This document shows positions 24,401 through 32,985 of a stretch of DNA of 64,000 nt, one piece after another. Source of the DNA: Lineus longissimus (taxonomy: Eukaryota; Nemertea; Pilidiophora; Heteronemertea; Lineidae); contig NC_088324.1 in NCBI RefSeq assembly GCF_910592395.1, positions 13,914,953 through 13,978,952 on the forward strand. The letters run 5' to 3'. Position numbers and translations under genes: made by a program. Positions within the stretch are counted from its first letter, which is position 1. Each line of letters begins with the position of its first letter. The notes beneath the pieces were generated by a model, which worked only from the letters and a program-made list of their open reading frames with translations, searched no databases and had not been told where the DNA came from.

Positions 24401-27400
24401 CAAATAAGGCTGCAGTTCATGACAAACGGACTTTAGAAACCGTGATTTGAGTACATGAAAGTCGTACAACTCCATTCAGGCACTGACTGGCATTGGAAAT
24501 CAACCTAAAACCCTCAGTTGAAATACAGGTAGGGCCTACTTCTGAAGTTTGGGCCAACGCAACTTGGCGAATCTAAATAACCGAATCCTTATCTTTCAGT
24601 GATGGTAACTGAACTGATCGACACTCTGGATTTACAAGGCGGTGTTGGCCGCAAGTACAGCCCGTCAAAATGCCTGATGGCGGCGAGCTGGAATGTGTTT
24701 GACGAAAATGGTTACGACCCTGTCAGGTACGACGATTTCAAGCTCACGGGAGTGACCCAAGAAATCGATTTTCTCAATGATCGATTATAACTATTAAGGC
24801 AATCGCCATATAGACTGGCAAGAACCTTAACTCCTTTCCTATATCACATAAAACTGCATTCTGGCACAGTTTTGGCCAATCCTACATTGCAAATGCAATT
24901 CAAAGTGATTTTTTTTCGCTCTTTCTTATTTCGTAGATATGACTTTAGTGCAGGCCTAGCAGGAAGAAGCGAGCCATCAGGAATATTTGACCCGAGTCAT
25001 GACATCGTTTGGCATGATGTTGGAAAGGCTAAACAGGCTATTCTGACCCTTGAACCAGGTACGTCTCGTCTGGGCAGGGATCAATGTGGCGACTAAATCC
25101 TATATAAGGCGGATCGTTAATTAGTTGATGATCTGACCTTGGTCTGGGAGTCGCACAAGATCTCTCATCATGAAATTACCAAAGAATTTTACCGCAACAT
25201 TCATTCTTTTTTTACTTTTACGATGCGATTCCTCTACGATATATACTTTTAGCAAAATACCTCCATCTGGATGTTGAGTACAAGATCTTCGTCAGGGCAT
25301 GGTTCCCAAATGGTCGTTTCTTGGTGTATTCTTCTGATGGTATCATTCAGGATGATAAAGCACCAGTGCTTGGAAAGTTACAGGGAGCTGAGGTGGGTCC
25401 AATATTTGGTTTTATTTCACTTCGACTGAAGAACACGTAAATTCGCGAAGTACAGAGCCTTGATATTTGTACTCTTCCCAGACAACCCGGAGGGTTGAGC
25501 CAAAGTAGTGAGGTACGGTCCGAAAGACAGTCGCACGAAATATGCCGTTCGTAAAAATTGCCTCGTGCCAAAAATCGGATACCTGTAAGAAAAGTGCCAT
25601 CGCTTCAACTCGGTAAATGCCTATCTTTGAACGAGAAAATATCTCTGCTCCATGATTGGTTGCGATTCTATTCAAACCCTTCAGGTGAAGGACTGCGCTG
25701 TCGATGACCAAGGCGTACCCATCCAAGGAACGATCGACAGAGACGTTGACATCACCACCAACTCCCGCTTCATGTGTACTTCCTGGAAGCACAGGTTTCA
25801 CGAAAGTTCTACTGCTGCGTTCAACTCGTTTTTCGTCTCAATCGGCTCATACCCTGGAGGCAAGTCTTTTGGATGTTCAGTAAAGTCTCATTTTTAGAGT
25901 CAGTTGTCACCTTGGGACTTGCCACGGCCCATTTAGATCTAGTTTGTTGATATTGAAGAAAGACAGTGCCTCATAGTACCAATTTCATATTCGTATCGGC
26001 ATAGTACTGTAACCGTATTTAGTACCGGTGTAACATCTGTGGTTGTTTCCCATGTGTCAGTGTTTCCAAACAATAGGCAGCTAGAGAAACCATGACTTTT
26101 CAATAGGGGGGATACACAGAAAAACTCGTCAATCTATTTTTGAGCGTTCCCAAACAATGAGGGGAAACACTCAAAAACAGAAACACTCAAACACATTACA
26201 CCGGTATCACTGGCGTTTTGGCAAGGAAACGCTCGATGGCAACACGGACGTTTTGGGAAATAGCAGGCTTACTAGTCCTGACGAGTATGCGTCCACATTC
26301 ACAAATGGACCCCTCTATTCCTTCGTCAAAGAAGCTGGACCTGTAGCAAAGAGGCACAAACTGACGGACAGATTTTTTTTCAATTACCGATACCCAACAG
26401 GTGGCGATGTCGAGTATTTCTTCAAGCACCCCGACCCCTCCATGACCTCCTTGAAGACCAACCTGACCACATCCCTGAAGCCAGGCCGCCGGTACTACAG
26501 CAGTATTGTTGCTTACAACAATGCGGGACTCTGCACCATGTCCTATTCTGATGGTTTGGTCCTGGATCAGACTCCGCCCACGACAGGAATTGTATATGAT
26601 GGACACGGTAGGTGTTAACAGAGACTGAAACGGTTTTCGTTTGATTTTACTTTACCAGGTGAATCTTGATATTCATTTTGCAGATGATTTTATTTTTCAG
26701 CTGGTGTGGCAATGTGTCATCGTTAAATGTTTTTTAATCACTTTTGTTCTTGAGCAGACTGTTCAACAACGACACAAAATGGCAGTCAAGCAAGAAGGCC
26801 GGCAATATTTCTTCAGCTAACTTTGCATCCACAGTTTCCAAGGTGTTTACATGTGGTTTGATTGTCATAATGGGATCTCGCCAGACGACAGGCGTGTTGT
26901 TGTCCTAAGATACTTTCATCATTCTAAGCTTCGTATTACTTTTTCTTGTCCTTTCCTTACCAGGTCTCCACGATGCGGAGTACCAAAACAGTACGGATAC
27001 TATCAGCGCCCACTGGCGTGGCTTCGTGGATTTAGAATCTTACATCGACCACTACATGTGGTGTGTCGGACCAACAGCCGCTGCGGATGATTGTGGTTTG
27101 GTACCTTGGAAGAATGTTGGCCTGCACACAAGAGCAAGTGCGAAAGTTGACCTCACACATGGTAAATACCTTGTACTTGCTCCGACATCTTGAAATGTAA
27201 CTTGAACATGAAGTTTCTTAAAGGTGTTTTCTGAACCCAAGATGTTTAAGGACATGCGGTATCGCAGGGGCAAAGATCATGAGTTAATGAGAATCTCGAG
27301 GGCGAGGTTGAACGTTGGACCCGAAGTCCCTTGAGATGGTTGTAGGTGTTGTCCCTTCTAACGTCTGGGTTTATTTCGTCGCGGCTGCCATGTGGAACCT

Positions 27401-30400
27401 GACCAACACCACATATATTTTTGAATGTTATATCTAAAAGTGCATATACAAATCGAGCGCTTACACTATAAGCAGTGTAACGTCAACAAACGTCCATGCA
27501 TTTTCTTCAAATTTCTTAAAACTTAATTGGAATTTGGTATCCCCACTGCCCCTATTTGAAATGGCATTGAGACTTCTGTTTAACTTTTCACAGGAGTTGC
27601 ATATTACAACAAAGTTGTCGCAGTGGACGAGGCTGGACATGAATCTGCGGCCGAGGTCTCGGACGGCGTCACAATCGACGCCACACCTCCTGTTGTCATG
27701 AGCAAGTTACAATATGGGGACAACTTACTCAAGAACCCATCATTTGAGGAGGACAGCGGCAGAACTGGACTTCTGTACTTCAACCAACAAGTCCCCACCA
27801 AATGGACCGTTGGGCAGGATTACACAGTAGCAGCTATCCTTGGGTACACGAAATTGGCAAAAGACGGTCAGAAGCTCTTGATTCTTTTTGGTGCAGTCAC
27901 ACAGAAAATACACGGCCTGATCATTGGCGAGAAGTACCGGGTCATTATCCATGCGAGTCAGATTTACCCATCACCTTCGCCAAATCTCGTCCAGCATGGC
28001 CGAGTGGTCTTGCCGGACAGAAAGGAATACATCTTCCAGCTCAATCAGAGGGCCTCGCGTCCAGACGTCAATGGAAAGGAAATGATATCCTTCTGGCAGC
28101 GATACAGCTTTTATTTTTATGCTACTAACACTTCAGGGGACTTCACAATCGCTTCTGTCGGCGTCACTAACGCTGTCTTATTTGATGCTATAAGTATTGT
28201 GGAAACGCAAGATGACGGATGGACATCAAAGAGAAAACTGACGGATAACCATCCGTTGTCTGTACGTGGGATCTTTACGAATGATTGGAATTCTGTCCAT
28301 GTTGCCTGGGATTTTGAAGATAATGAAAGTCCGATTGTTGATTATACATGGGCTATAGGTAGGTACACGTGGAAGTATACAAGGGTACATTAAGCATGCT
28401 GAATAACAGGCCACTCTCAGATCTCCGATCCGTCGTACTATGCCGCGAGTTTTCGTTGGTGTGTATCGTTTCGATCTACCTCCGATCTCAATTTTGAATA
28501 TAATCAGACAGAAAAACAATGTTGTCATCCTTTTCTACAGGGACGCAGAGAGGAGACGTCCAGCTCCAAGGCTTCACATCCGTTGGTACAGAGACATGTG
28601 GGGAGTCTGATCATCTCGAATTGGGCCATACCTCCGTCATCTACGTCACTGTCATAGCCACCAACGCCGCTGGACTCAAGACTGCTCACTTGTCCGACAG
28701 AATAACTTTGGATTTGACCCCACCTGTCTTCAGTTATCTATACGACGGGGACTCGGGTATGTTTCAGTTTTTCACACTACGTTATTTCCATTCACTGTAT
28801 TACTTCAGAGTTTTTCATCATTTGGAACTGGAAATAGACATGGGTAATGCATTGTAGCTTATAAATAGATAATGTAACAGGAAACAGCCTTTTGACGGCC
28901 ACCAATTTTCTTCTCCTTGAGCTCTTATCAGCAGTTTATAAGCGGAAGTAGTCATCTTCATATATTTCACTTTTGGGTATCATGTCTACGATTACCCATT
29001 ACATCAAACCTCTTAAACTTCTACTGCAAACAGTATAGATAATTTTCAGATGAAGATATCGACTTCCAGTCGTCACTGACTGTCAAAGCCCATTGGAATG
29101 TATCAGATCCAGAATCTGGGATAGACTATTGTCAGTATGGTATAGGTAGGTACTGCATAAACATCGGAGTCTCACTAACATCCGTTACTCCGAGTCTCAC
29201 TAAACCCCTCCCCTGGGGAAGACGGACATTACTTTCTGATTGTCTGTTGAGGCCATTGCACACAATGAGATGAAGAGATGAAGCCGTTTTCGTCGCAACC
29301 TTCCCTAGGGCCAGACTCTGGCCTGATTCCTCTCAGGCCAGATGAACAGTTTTCGTTTTAATTTTGGCCGGGTCTATTTGGCAAGCCGCTCGCCAAACGG
29401 GCATCTTTTTTTGTCCTGTTTGGAGAGCCGCTTGCCAAACAGCACTAAAAAGCCACCCTGTTCGGCCAGCCGGGCTTGCCAAACAGGTAAAAAATCTACC
29501 CTGTTTGGCGAGCTGGAGACTTTACTTTAATATTAATGAGTTCGGCTCTCCATTCAGGACAAGAAAAAGTTGCTGTTTGGTAAGTCGGGCTTGCCAAGTA
29601 GTCACTTCCTTTAATTTTGACATACTATCCAATTATTTAGTAATACACCGATTGCTGTCAAATACCATTCTACAACACGTTAACTTTATTGCAGGAAAAC
29701 ACAAATACGTCACAAATATCTTGCAACTAACAGACCTTCCACCCGGAATATTCAAATTCGAAACCAATCTTCCGGTGGAGAGCAGGCGTCCCTTTGAAGA
29801 GATATTTGTCACTGTCCGTTGCTTCAACTTGGCTGGGGAAGAATCTACTGCGTCTAGTGATGGGCTGACGGTAGGGGACAAGCCACCGACGACTGATGAT
29901 GCAGAGGTGACCATAATCGAACCATCTCTGACTCAGTTCCCGAGTCGTGGTCCGTATAGCAGCGTTAGGAATAAGATCTTCTTATCGTGGTCTGGATTTA
30001 AGGACAGTTTGAGGATTGCGGAATATGAGGTAATTGACTCAGCAGAAACAAAGTCTTAACGAGTCCCATCATCAGTTGATACGTTGGCAGTTTTGGGAAC
30101 TGGAATACAAGTTACAGGTCCACTGGCCATCAACAGCATGACTCGCGCCGAGAAAATAGCACCAGAATTACTTTAGAAAGTGACTACTTGGCAAGCCCGG
30201 CTTACCAAACAGCGACTTTTTCTTGTCCTGAATGGAGAGCCGAACTCATTAATATCAAAGTAAAGTCTCCAGCTCGTCAAACAGGGTAGATTTTTTACCT
30301 GTTGGGCAAGCCCGGCTGGCCGAACAGGGTGGCTTTTTAGTGCTGTTTGGCGAGCGGCTTGCCAAATAGACCCGGCCATTACTTTAACATGTCATCATAA

Positions 30401-31530
30401 GGACAATGATAATGGCAGTGTAGGTGTGGCGTTGGGCTCTTCAGTGAAACCATTGCTGTCACAGCTGCAGCGTTAATTTACAGATTCCTGTCTCGTTATA
30501 ACCTACAGAGGTTGGTCATTCAGTTCATTATTATCATTTACAAATCTGCAGGAACGTACGCAATATAAAATTTGTTATTTTAGAGACATTGTTTCCCATT
30601 TTGAATGTGCTAAACTCTTTCTGATCAGCTGAACTTACGTGGCAACAAACTCTGGCGCGGGAAATCGACCCACATCCCCAATGGTGACCGAATGTACGCC
30701 GAGATCTGTGGTCTTGACCTCGGTGATGGAGAGAGGTATTCTGCCCTCGTCCAGGCGGAAAACGGCGCGGGGATGGAGAGCGACTTCGTGGAGCGGAAAT
30801 TCCTGCTTGACAGTGAGGAGCCAAAAATATCAAATGGTGAGTTGACCGCACTATTAAAGTGGTGAGTTGACTACACTAAATTGCAAGTCGACCACACCAG
30901 ATGGCCAGTTGACCGCACTAAAAGGGAGCTCCAGTCGTTCTAAGATATGCCTTTAAATTGGTTAAACTACCAAAAATAGGACATCCGAAGGTTTCCGAAT
31001 GATTGGGGCACATATCTTGATCTTTTTTTCTTTTTATTACACATTTCAAAAGGACACGGGTGTTATTTGGCCTGTATAGCTTTGATACAATGATAGATGC
31101 CATCGGAAAGCTCAGCTCCTTTTTTGTCATCAAACCGCGTGAGTAAACATCAATAAAGTCGGACAAGTTTTAAGTCGCCCTGTTTTTTCTCATTTTTATG
31201 TTTAACCCTTGTATTCGTTTAGGATCAAACATCCAACTTGCCTGGACAATCGTAAACAAGGTGATCACCATCAGTTGGCGTGGTCTCTTCAACAGCTCCA
31301 GTCCTCTGTCCTACGAAATCTCCTGGGGGACAGCCCAGTACGGTGCTGATGTCGTCCAGTGGCAGGAATCTACCGATGAGGAAATTGATCTGCTTATCCC
31401 AATAGGATATCTAGCGATCCACCCATCTTACTTAACAATTACGGCCATAAACTCAGCTGGACTATACAAAACTAAGATGTGGACAGTAGTAGTGGACGGC
31501 GAGCTTGACTCATTTGTAGTGTCTAATTAA
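595..31530 (+). CDS. Giant secreted multi-repeat protein, FN3-like repeats, 55 exons
   Basis: This is one gene by my reading: every donor and acceptor between 595 and 31530 joins in phase, and the spliced length (10,674 bases) is an exact multiple of three, giving about 3,557 residues. It starts with a hydrophobic signal peptide (residues 1 to about 30), then an EMI-like cysteine-rich region (about 68-278). A long array of fibronectin-III-like units follows, marked by Y-Y-V-T-V-x-A-x-N-x-A-G, then SDG-x-x-V-D-x-(T/S)-PP-x-x-G, then W-x-G-F-x-D-x-x-SGI-x-x-Y. A PAN-like module (about 2512-2592) and a DUF642-like module (about 2950-3110) interrupt the array. There is no C-terminal membrane segment, so a secreted or matrix protein is inferred. 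I do not recognise a named family. Exon coordinates are in the block entries below. One donor is GC and two splice sites sit in tandem duplications. An RNA read set could shift individual exon ends. Confidence 0.85.
898..1236. repeat. Foldback element, copy 1 (related to 60234-60351)
   Basis: The left end has TATGAATAAAGGCAAGTAAA and the right end, read in reverse complement, has TATGAATAAAGTCTTGTAAA, giving imperfect inverted arms of about 30 bases. The sequence before the right arm (GGTACATTTATACTAAGCC at about 1166) closely matches the centre of the compact copy at 60 kb. It lies in intron 1 of the giant gene. Confidence 0.6.
4792..4836. repeat. Perfect 17-bp inverted repeat
   Basis: The arm GAACCTTGTGTGAAATA at 4792-4808 is exactly complementary to 4820-4836, with an 11-base loop. 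It is intronic (intron 8) and sits about 50 bases before a tRNA-like sequence. The function is unknown; it may be a remnant of a small foldback element. Confidence 0.85.
4888..4967 (+). repeat. tRNA-like sequence (SINE head or tRNA pseudogene)
   Basis: It has a pol III A-box-like stretch (TGGTTGAACGGTTAG), a seven-base loop CTTTCGA on a wobble-rich five-pair stem (anticodon would read TTC, Glu), and a B box GGTTCGACTCC. The T-stem and acceptor stem do not pair properly, so a working tRNA is unlikely. A T-rich tail and an ATT microsatellite follow, as is common for tRNA-derived SINEs. Confidence 0.55.
5030..5083. repeat. ATT/ATC microsatellite
   Basis: A run of ATT, TAT and ATC triplets follows the tRNA-like sequence inside intron 8 of the giant gene. 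It is a simple repeat with no coding role. Confidence 0.8.
5582..5599 (+). repeat. Poly-C tract (18 C)
   Basis: A homopolymer run in intron 9. Similar runs occur at 33203-33216, 36348-36361 and 61308-61324, and a G run lies near 46538-46548. The exact lengths may be sequencing-dependent. Confidence 0.85.
6034..6868. mobile_element. Nonautonomous inverted-repeat transposon, about 835 bp
   Basis: The left arm (about 6034-6094) begins GCGAAATTTTTTTCTGCAGG and runs through CAGTGTACATCTGACAGCC. The right arm (about 6809-6868) is its reverse complement with few mismatches, giving arms of about 60 bases. No transposase is present between them; the interior is AT-rich with short stem motifs. It lies in intron 9, ending about 80 bases before exon 10, so its right arm is close to that exon's branch-point region. 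I could not fix a target duplication. Confidence 0.75.
7253..7496 (+). mobile_element. Hairpin-array element, copy 1 (forward)
   Basis: A 244-bp copy in intron 10. Reference orientation runs from GGAAGTGACTACTTGGCAAG to a right end whose reverse complement starts GGCCGGGTCTATTTGGCAAG, so the ends are imperfect terminal inverted repeats. Inside are successive short palindromes built on CTGTTTGGCAAGC and its complement, each able to fold into a hairpin of about 27-32 bases. Flanks (TGATTAATA and TTGATAATG) are only a partial match. No transposase is encoded. Confidence 0.85.
9866..9925 (+). repeat. Tandem duplication of a splice acceptor and exon start
   Basis: Two adjacent units of about 30 bases both read ATTGCTTTTT(T)AG followed by (G)GTTTGAGTG-CAGGT. 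The second unit carries the acceptor of exon 15 (exon starts 9910). The first is a near copy that would add a G and shift the frame if used. Confidence 0.8.
10411..10654 (-). mobile_element. Hairpin-array element, copy 2 (reverse)
   Basis: A full-length 244-bp copy in reverse orientation in intron 15. It is flanked by a perfect 9-base direct duplication, TTTTTGTTT at 10402-10410 and 10655-10663, which defines both ends. Confidence 0.9.
15334..15577 (+). mobile_element. Hairpin-array element, copy 3 (forward)
   Basis: A full-length 244-bp copy in intron 25, beginning only 27 bases after the donor of exon 25 (15307). Its flanks do not show a clear target duplication. Confidence 0.88.
16073..16302 (+). 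mobile_element. Hairpin-array element, copy 4 (forward, internal deletion)
   Basis: A 230-bp copy in intron 26 that lacks about 14 bases near its first third (around 16120). It ends 28 bases before exon 27. No target duplication is recognisable. With copy 3 it forms a direct repeat around exon 26. Confidence 0.88.
17213..17275. repeat. Imperfect inverted repeat
   Basis: TGTGCATATACCCTTT at 17213-17228 pairs with the complement of 17258-17275 apart from two extra bases. It is in intron 28, about 60 bases after the donor. The role is unknown. Confidence 0.6.
20466..20705 (+). mobile_element. Hairpin-array element, copy 5 (forward, end abuts another repeat)
   Basis: A near full-length copy in intron 35. 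Its right end stops at AATAGACCC instead of AATAGACCCGGCC and runs straight into the TA-type repeat that starts there, so the two elements are joined without spacer. Confidence 0.88.
20704..20883. mobile_element. Small TA-type inverted-terminus element, copy 1
   Basis: About 180 bp, nearly identical to 26025-26204. The ends read CCAGTGTAA and TTACACCGA, a degraded form of the perfect CCGGTGTAA/TTACACCGG ends of copy 2. Near the right end is a short internal repeat, AAACACTCAAAAACA, twice. It begins at the truncated right end of hairpin-array copy 5 and lies 43 bases before exon 36. Confidence 0.8.
21765..22008 (-). mobile_element. Hairpin-array element, copy 6 (reverse)
   Basis: A full-length 244-bp copy in intron 37, flanked by a perfect 9-base duplication TTAAAACTT (21756-21764 and 22009-22017). 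Relative to copy 5 it is inverted, so exons 36 and 37 lie between complementary copies. Confidence 0.9.
23519..24241 (+). other. Exons 42-43: cysteine cluster and PAN/apple-like module
   Basis: Exons: 23519-23672 and 23999-24241. Exon 42 keeps the SPP motif of the array (LKSPPFKKK) and then turns cysteine-rich (RRCEPETCMGDCICAKEGER). Exon 43 reads YRYRNGDCGGRDI, then VCEAECNKDTRCKSILW, NYCWLKW and SACLG. A helix with C-x3-C followed by a C-containing strand matches the PAN/apple fold, which binds proteins or glycans in secreted proteins. The assignment rests on cysteine spacing and length (about 80 residues). It sits as a single insert inside the FN3-like array. Confidence 0.6.
24600..27161 (+). 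other. Exons 44-49: third part of the FN3-like array, with a GC donor
   Basis: Exons: 24600-24726, 24937-25058, 25253-25392, 25685-25859, 26401-26607, 26964-27161. Signatures: SDGIIQDDKAPVLGK (46) and SDGLVLDQTPPTTGIVYDG (48). Exon 49 has HWRGFVDLESYIDHYMW. Exon 47 appears to end at a noncanonical donor, GGAG followed by gcaagt, a near-perfect GC-AG donor. No GT nearby both keeps the phase and lets exon 48 join. Intron 47 contains the second copy of the TA-flanked repeat. Confidence 0.7.
26025..26204. mobile_element. Small TA-type inverted-terminus element, copy 2
   Basis: A 180-bp element with perfect 9-base terminal inverted repeats CCGGTGTAA and TTACACCGG, flanked on both sides by TA (26023-26024 and 26205-26206). 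The TA target points to a Tc1/mariner-mobilised nonautonomous element. It has no coding capacity and lies in intron 47. Confidence 0.82.
27594..28358 (+). other. Exon 50: 765-base exon with DUF642-like module
   Basis: This exon is about four times longer than the gene's typical exon. It starts with an ordinary array signature (SDGVTIDATPPVV), then continues into a separate module of about 160 residues beginning GDNLLKNPSFEE and ending near LFDAISIVE. The NPSFE opening, an internal W-T-V strand, GEKYRVI and a closing V-x-FDAI are typical of DUF642/carbohydrate-binding jelly-roll sandwiches. It then returns to the array with VAWDFEDNESPIVDYTWAIG. Sugar binding is a family-level inference. The absence of introns inside the module suggests it entered as one piece or lost its introns. 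Confidence 0.65.
29366..29609 (-). mobile_element. Hairpin-array element, copy 7 (reverse)
   Basis: A full-length 244-bp copy in intron 52, flanked by a perfect 9-base duplication TTTAATTTT (29357-29365 and 29610-29618). Confidence 0.9.
30176..30377 (+). mobile_element. Hairpin-array element, copy 8 (forward, one hairpin lost)
   Basis: A 202-bp copy in intron 53, flanked by a perfect 9-base duplication ATTACTTTA (30167-30175 and 30378-30386). About 42 bases are missing so that the start of one palindrome joins the end of the next, as expected from recombination or slippage between the internal repeats. Confidence 0.9.
30836..30923 (+). repeat. Minisatellite built on a splice donor
   Basis: Four units of about 22 bases share GTGAGTTGAC-CACTA. 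The first contains the donor of exon 54 (exon ends 30836). The second unit also keeps GGTGAGTTGAC, an intact-looking decoy donor at about 30861; the last two have lost the GT. Confidence 0.75.
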
Positions 31531-32030
31531 GTTTGTTCGTTTGGCATGATGGGATATCTCGTCAGTGATCTTATAAACGCGCACTTGTTGTACCCACACC
31601 TTCCAAAAGAGAAAATCTCACTGTGTTTACCATATTAACTGTATTAATTAAACTTGATTCGCTTCTGCTTTTGAAACCTTTGCAAAGTCTTTTCATGTTA
31701 AGTTTTGTCATGCACTTTTGAAAATAATGAAGTCATTTCAAAAAATGTTTTTCATATAAGTTTTTGTTGGTATATTGAGACATTCACGCAAATTTGTATA
31801 CGAGGCGTATAGGGATTTTCAATTTATATTTCTAACGAACCCCCTTTGTGATTTATTCATTGATCAATAGCTGGAAGCAAAAGTATCACAAGATTGTCCA
31901 ATTCAGGTATGAGCACTGGATGTACATCTAAATGCACATATTACCCAAACAAAAAAAATAACCTCAATATAGATGAGAACGGTTATTACATATTATACAA
32001 ATTTATTATAGCAATTATTATTACTTTTTC

Positions 32031-32036
32031 AATAAA
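32031..32036 (+). terminator. Poly(A) signal for the giant gene
   Basis: AATAAA about 500 bases after the stop codon at 31530, in an AT-rich 3' flank. No earlier canonical signal was seen, so the 3' UTR probably ends near 32050. Confidence 0.6.
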
Positions 32037-32934
32037 CGTTATTTAATATATGACATTTACCTATTTTGCGTTTTTTGTTCGTTGCTCAAACTTTCAAGTG
32101 CATTTCTGGCAAGTATTTTGGAGATTTTTTTCCTTTTGTTGGATTGTTAAAGTTCTAAAACGAACTTTCAAACCACCTGTGTGCGATCCAGGCTTTGCCG
32201 AAGGGATTAAGCCTCTTATGTACGTAAAAGAGACATTTTGTACAGGCGCCCCTCAAGGCCTAATAGCGTCAAGGTACATGTACATACATCCACAGTATAA
32301 GCTCGAGAATTATGGTCGATTAGCTTAAGTGTACAGCTTGTTTTTTAGATATATGTGGCTAGAGGCCTACCGAAACTTAATCCGACTGTTTTCAAAGAAC
32401 CTTTATGGCATACCGCGAAAATTTGGGACGGTATCTGACGAGACGTTTAAATCATTTCAAACTTGGTCTACGTTTCACGTGTGGTTCAGGCAAAAGATTT
32501 GATTCGGGCATAGAATTTGACTAATCCACAACTGTTACAGAGTCCACCTGAATTGTTGCAGGGAATCTGGTAAAACAGGTATGTTGTTAACCCTTTCATC
32601 GCCGTTGACCCGCAGAGCGGTACATCACTCCAAAGATAGACCGCATGGCGTTTTTTGTTCATATCATGCTAAAGTCTGTTAGACTTGAAACTTATTGAAG
32701 AAATGAAATAGAAATTTACGGCTGTAGCAAATTCCGTCCCCACCTAAACCTCTTTCCCAATCTTTTAGACCCTTTAAACGTGCATAAGGCCTGTCATGCC
32801 TAAGATCACGATATCCACAAAGTTGACAATGTACATGTCATTTCAGTTCATGGCGACACGCCATAACATCTGACCTAGACCTCTGACGATCGAGGTCGTA
32901 GCGGGCGACCTTCACCCATCAGCCGAAGAGCATC

Positions 32935-32974
32935 TGACCTTGACCTGAAACGATACCTAACTGGGTGACCTTGA
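32935..32974 (-). promoter_or_regulatory. Paired TCAAGGTCA (ERR/SF-1-type) sites
   Basis: TGACCTTGA occurs at 32935-32943 and 32966-32974, i.e. TCAAGGTCA on the minus strand, 31 bases apart. The first continues into TGACCTTGACCT. TCAAGGTCA is the extended half-site bound by monomeric nuclear receptors of the ERR and FTZ-F1/SF-1 types. They lie 12-51 bases before the sulfotransferase start codon, so they may be promoter or 5' UTR. Part of the stretch is an imperfect direct repeat of 32868-32893. Confidence 0.5.
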
Positions 32975-32985
32975 ATCTACCGGCC

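Larger units (their letters stand above)
28541..31530 (+). other. Exons 51-55: end of the array and C-terminus
   Basis: Exons: 28541-28756, 29050-29145, 29695-30029, 30629-30836, 31223-31530. Signatures: SDRITLDLTPPVFSYLYDG (51) and SDGLTVGDKPPTTDD (53); exon 54 has a degenerate copy (FLLDSEEPKISN). The last exon is a final FN3-like unit ending with TAA at 31528-31530 after LDSFVVSN. There is no hydrophobic tail or GPI-type signal, so the product is probably released. The donor of exon 54 lies inside a tandem repeat. Confidence 0.75.
31531..32985. other. 3' UTR and intergenic stretch
   Basis: Holds the giant gene's 3' UTR (to about 32050) and then AT-rich DNA. An open frame at 32050-32328 has no recognisable product. 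The last 120 bases hold nuclear-receptor-type motifs, listed separately. Confidence 0.6.

Noticed and set aside
26204-26400. Open frame directly upstream of exon 48
   Set aside because: It continues the exon 48 frame, but no acceptor at its start both fits phase 1 from exon 47 and avoids a stop. The acceptor at 26400 is strong.
32050-32328. 92-codon plus-strand frame after the giant gene
   Set aside because: It begins just after the poly(A) signal, has no recognisable domain and no matching splice partner.
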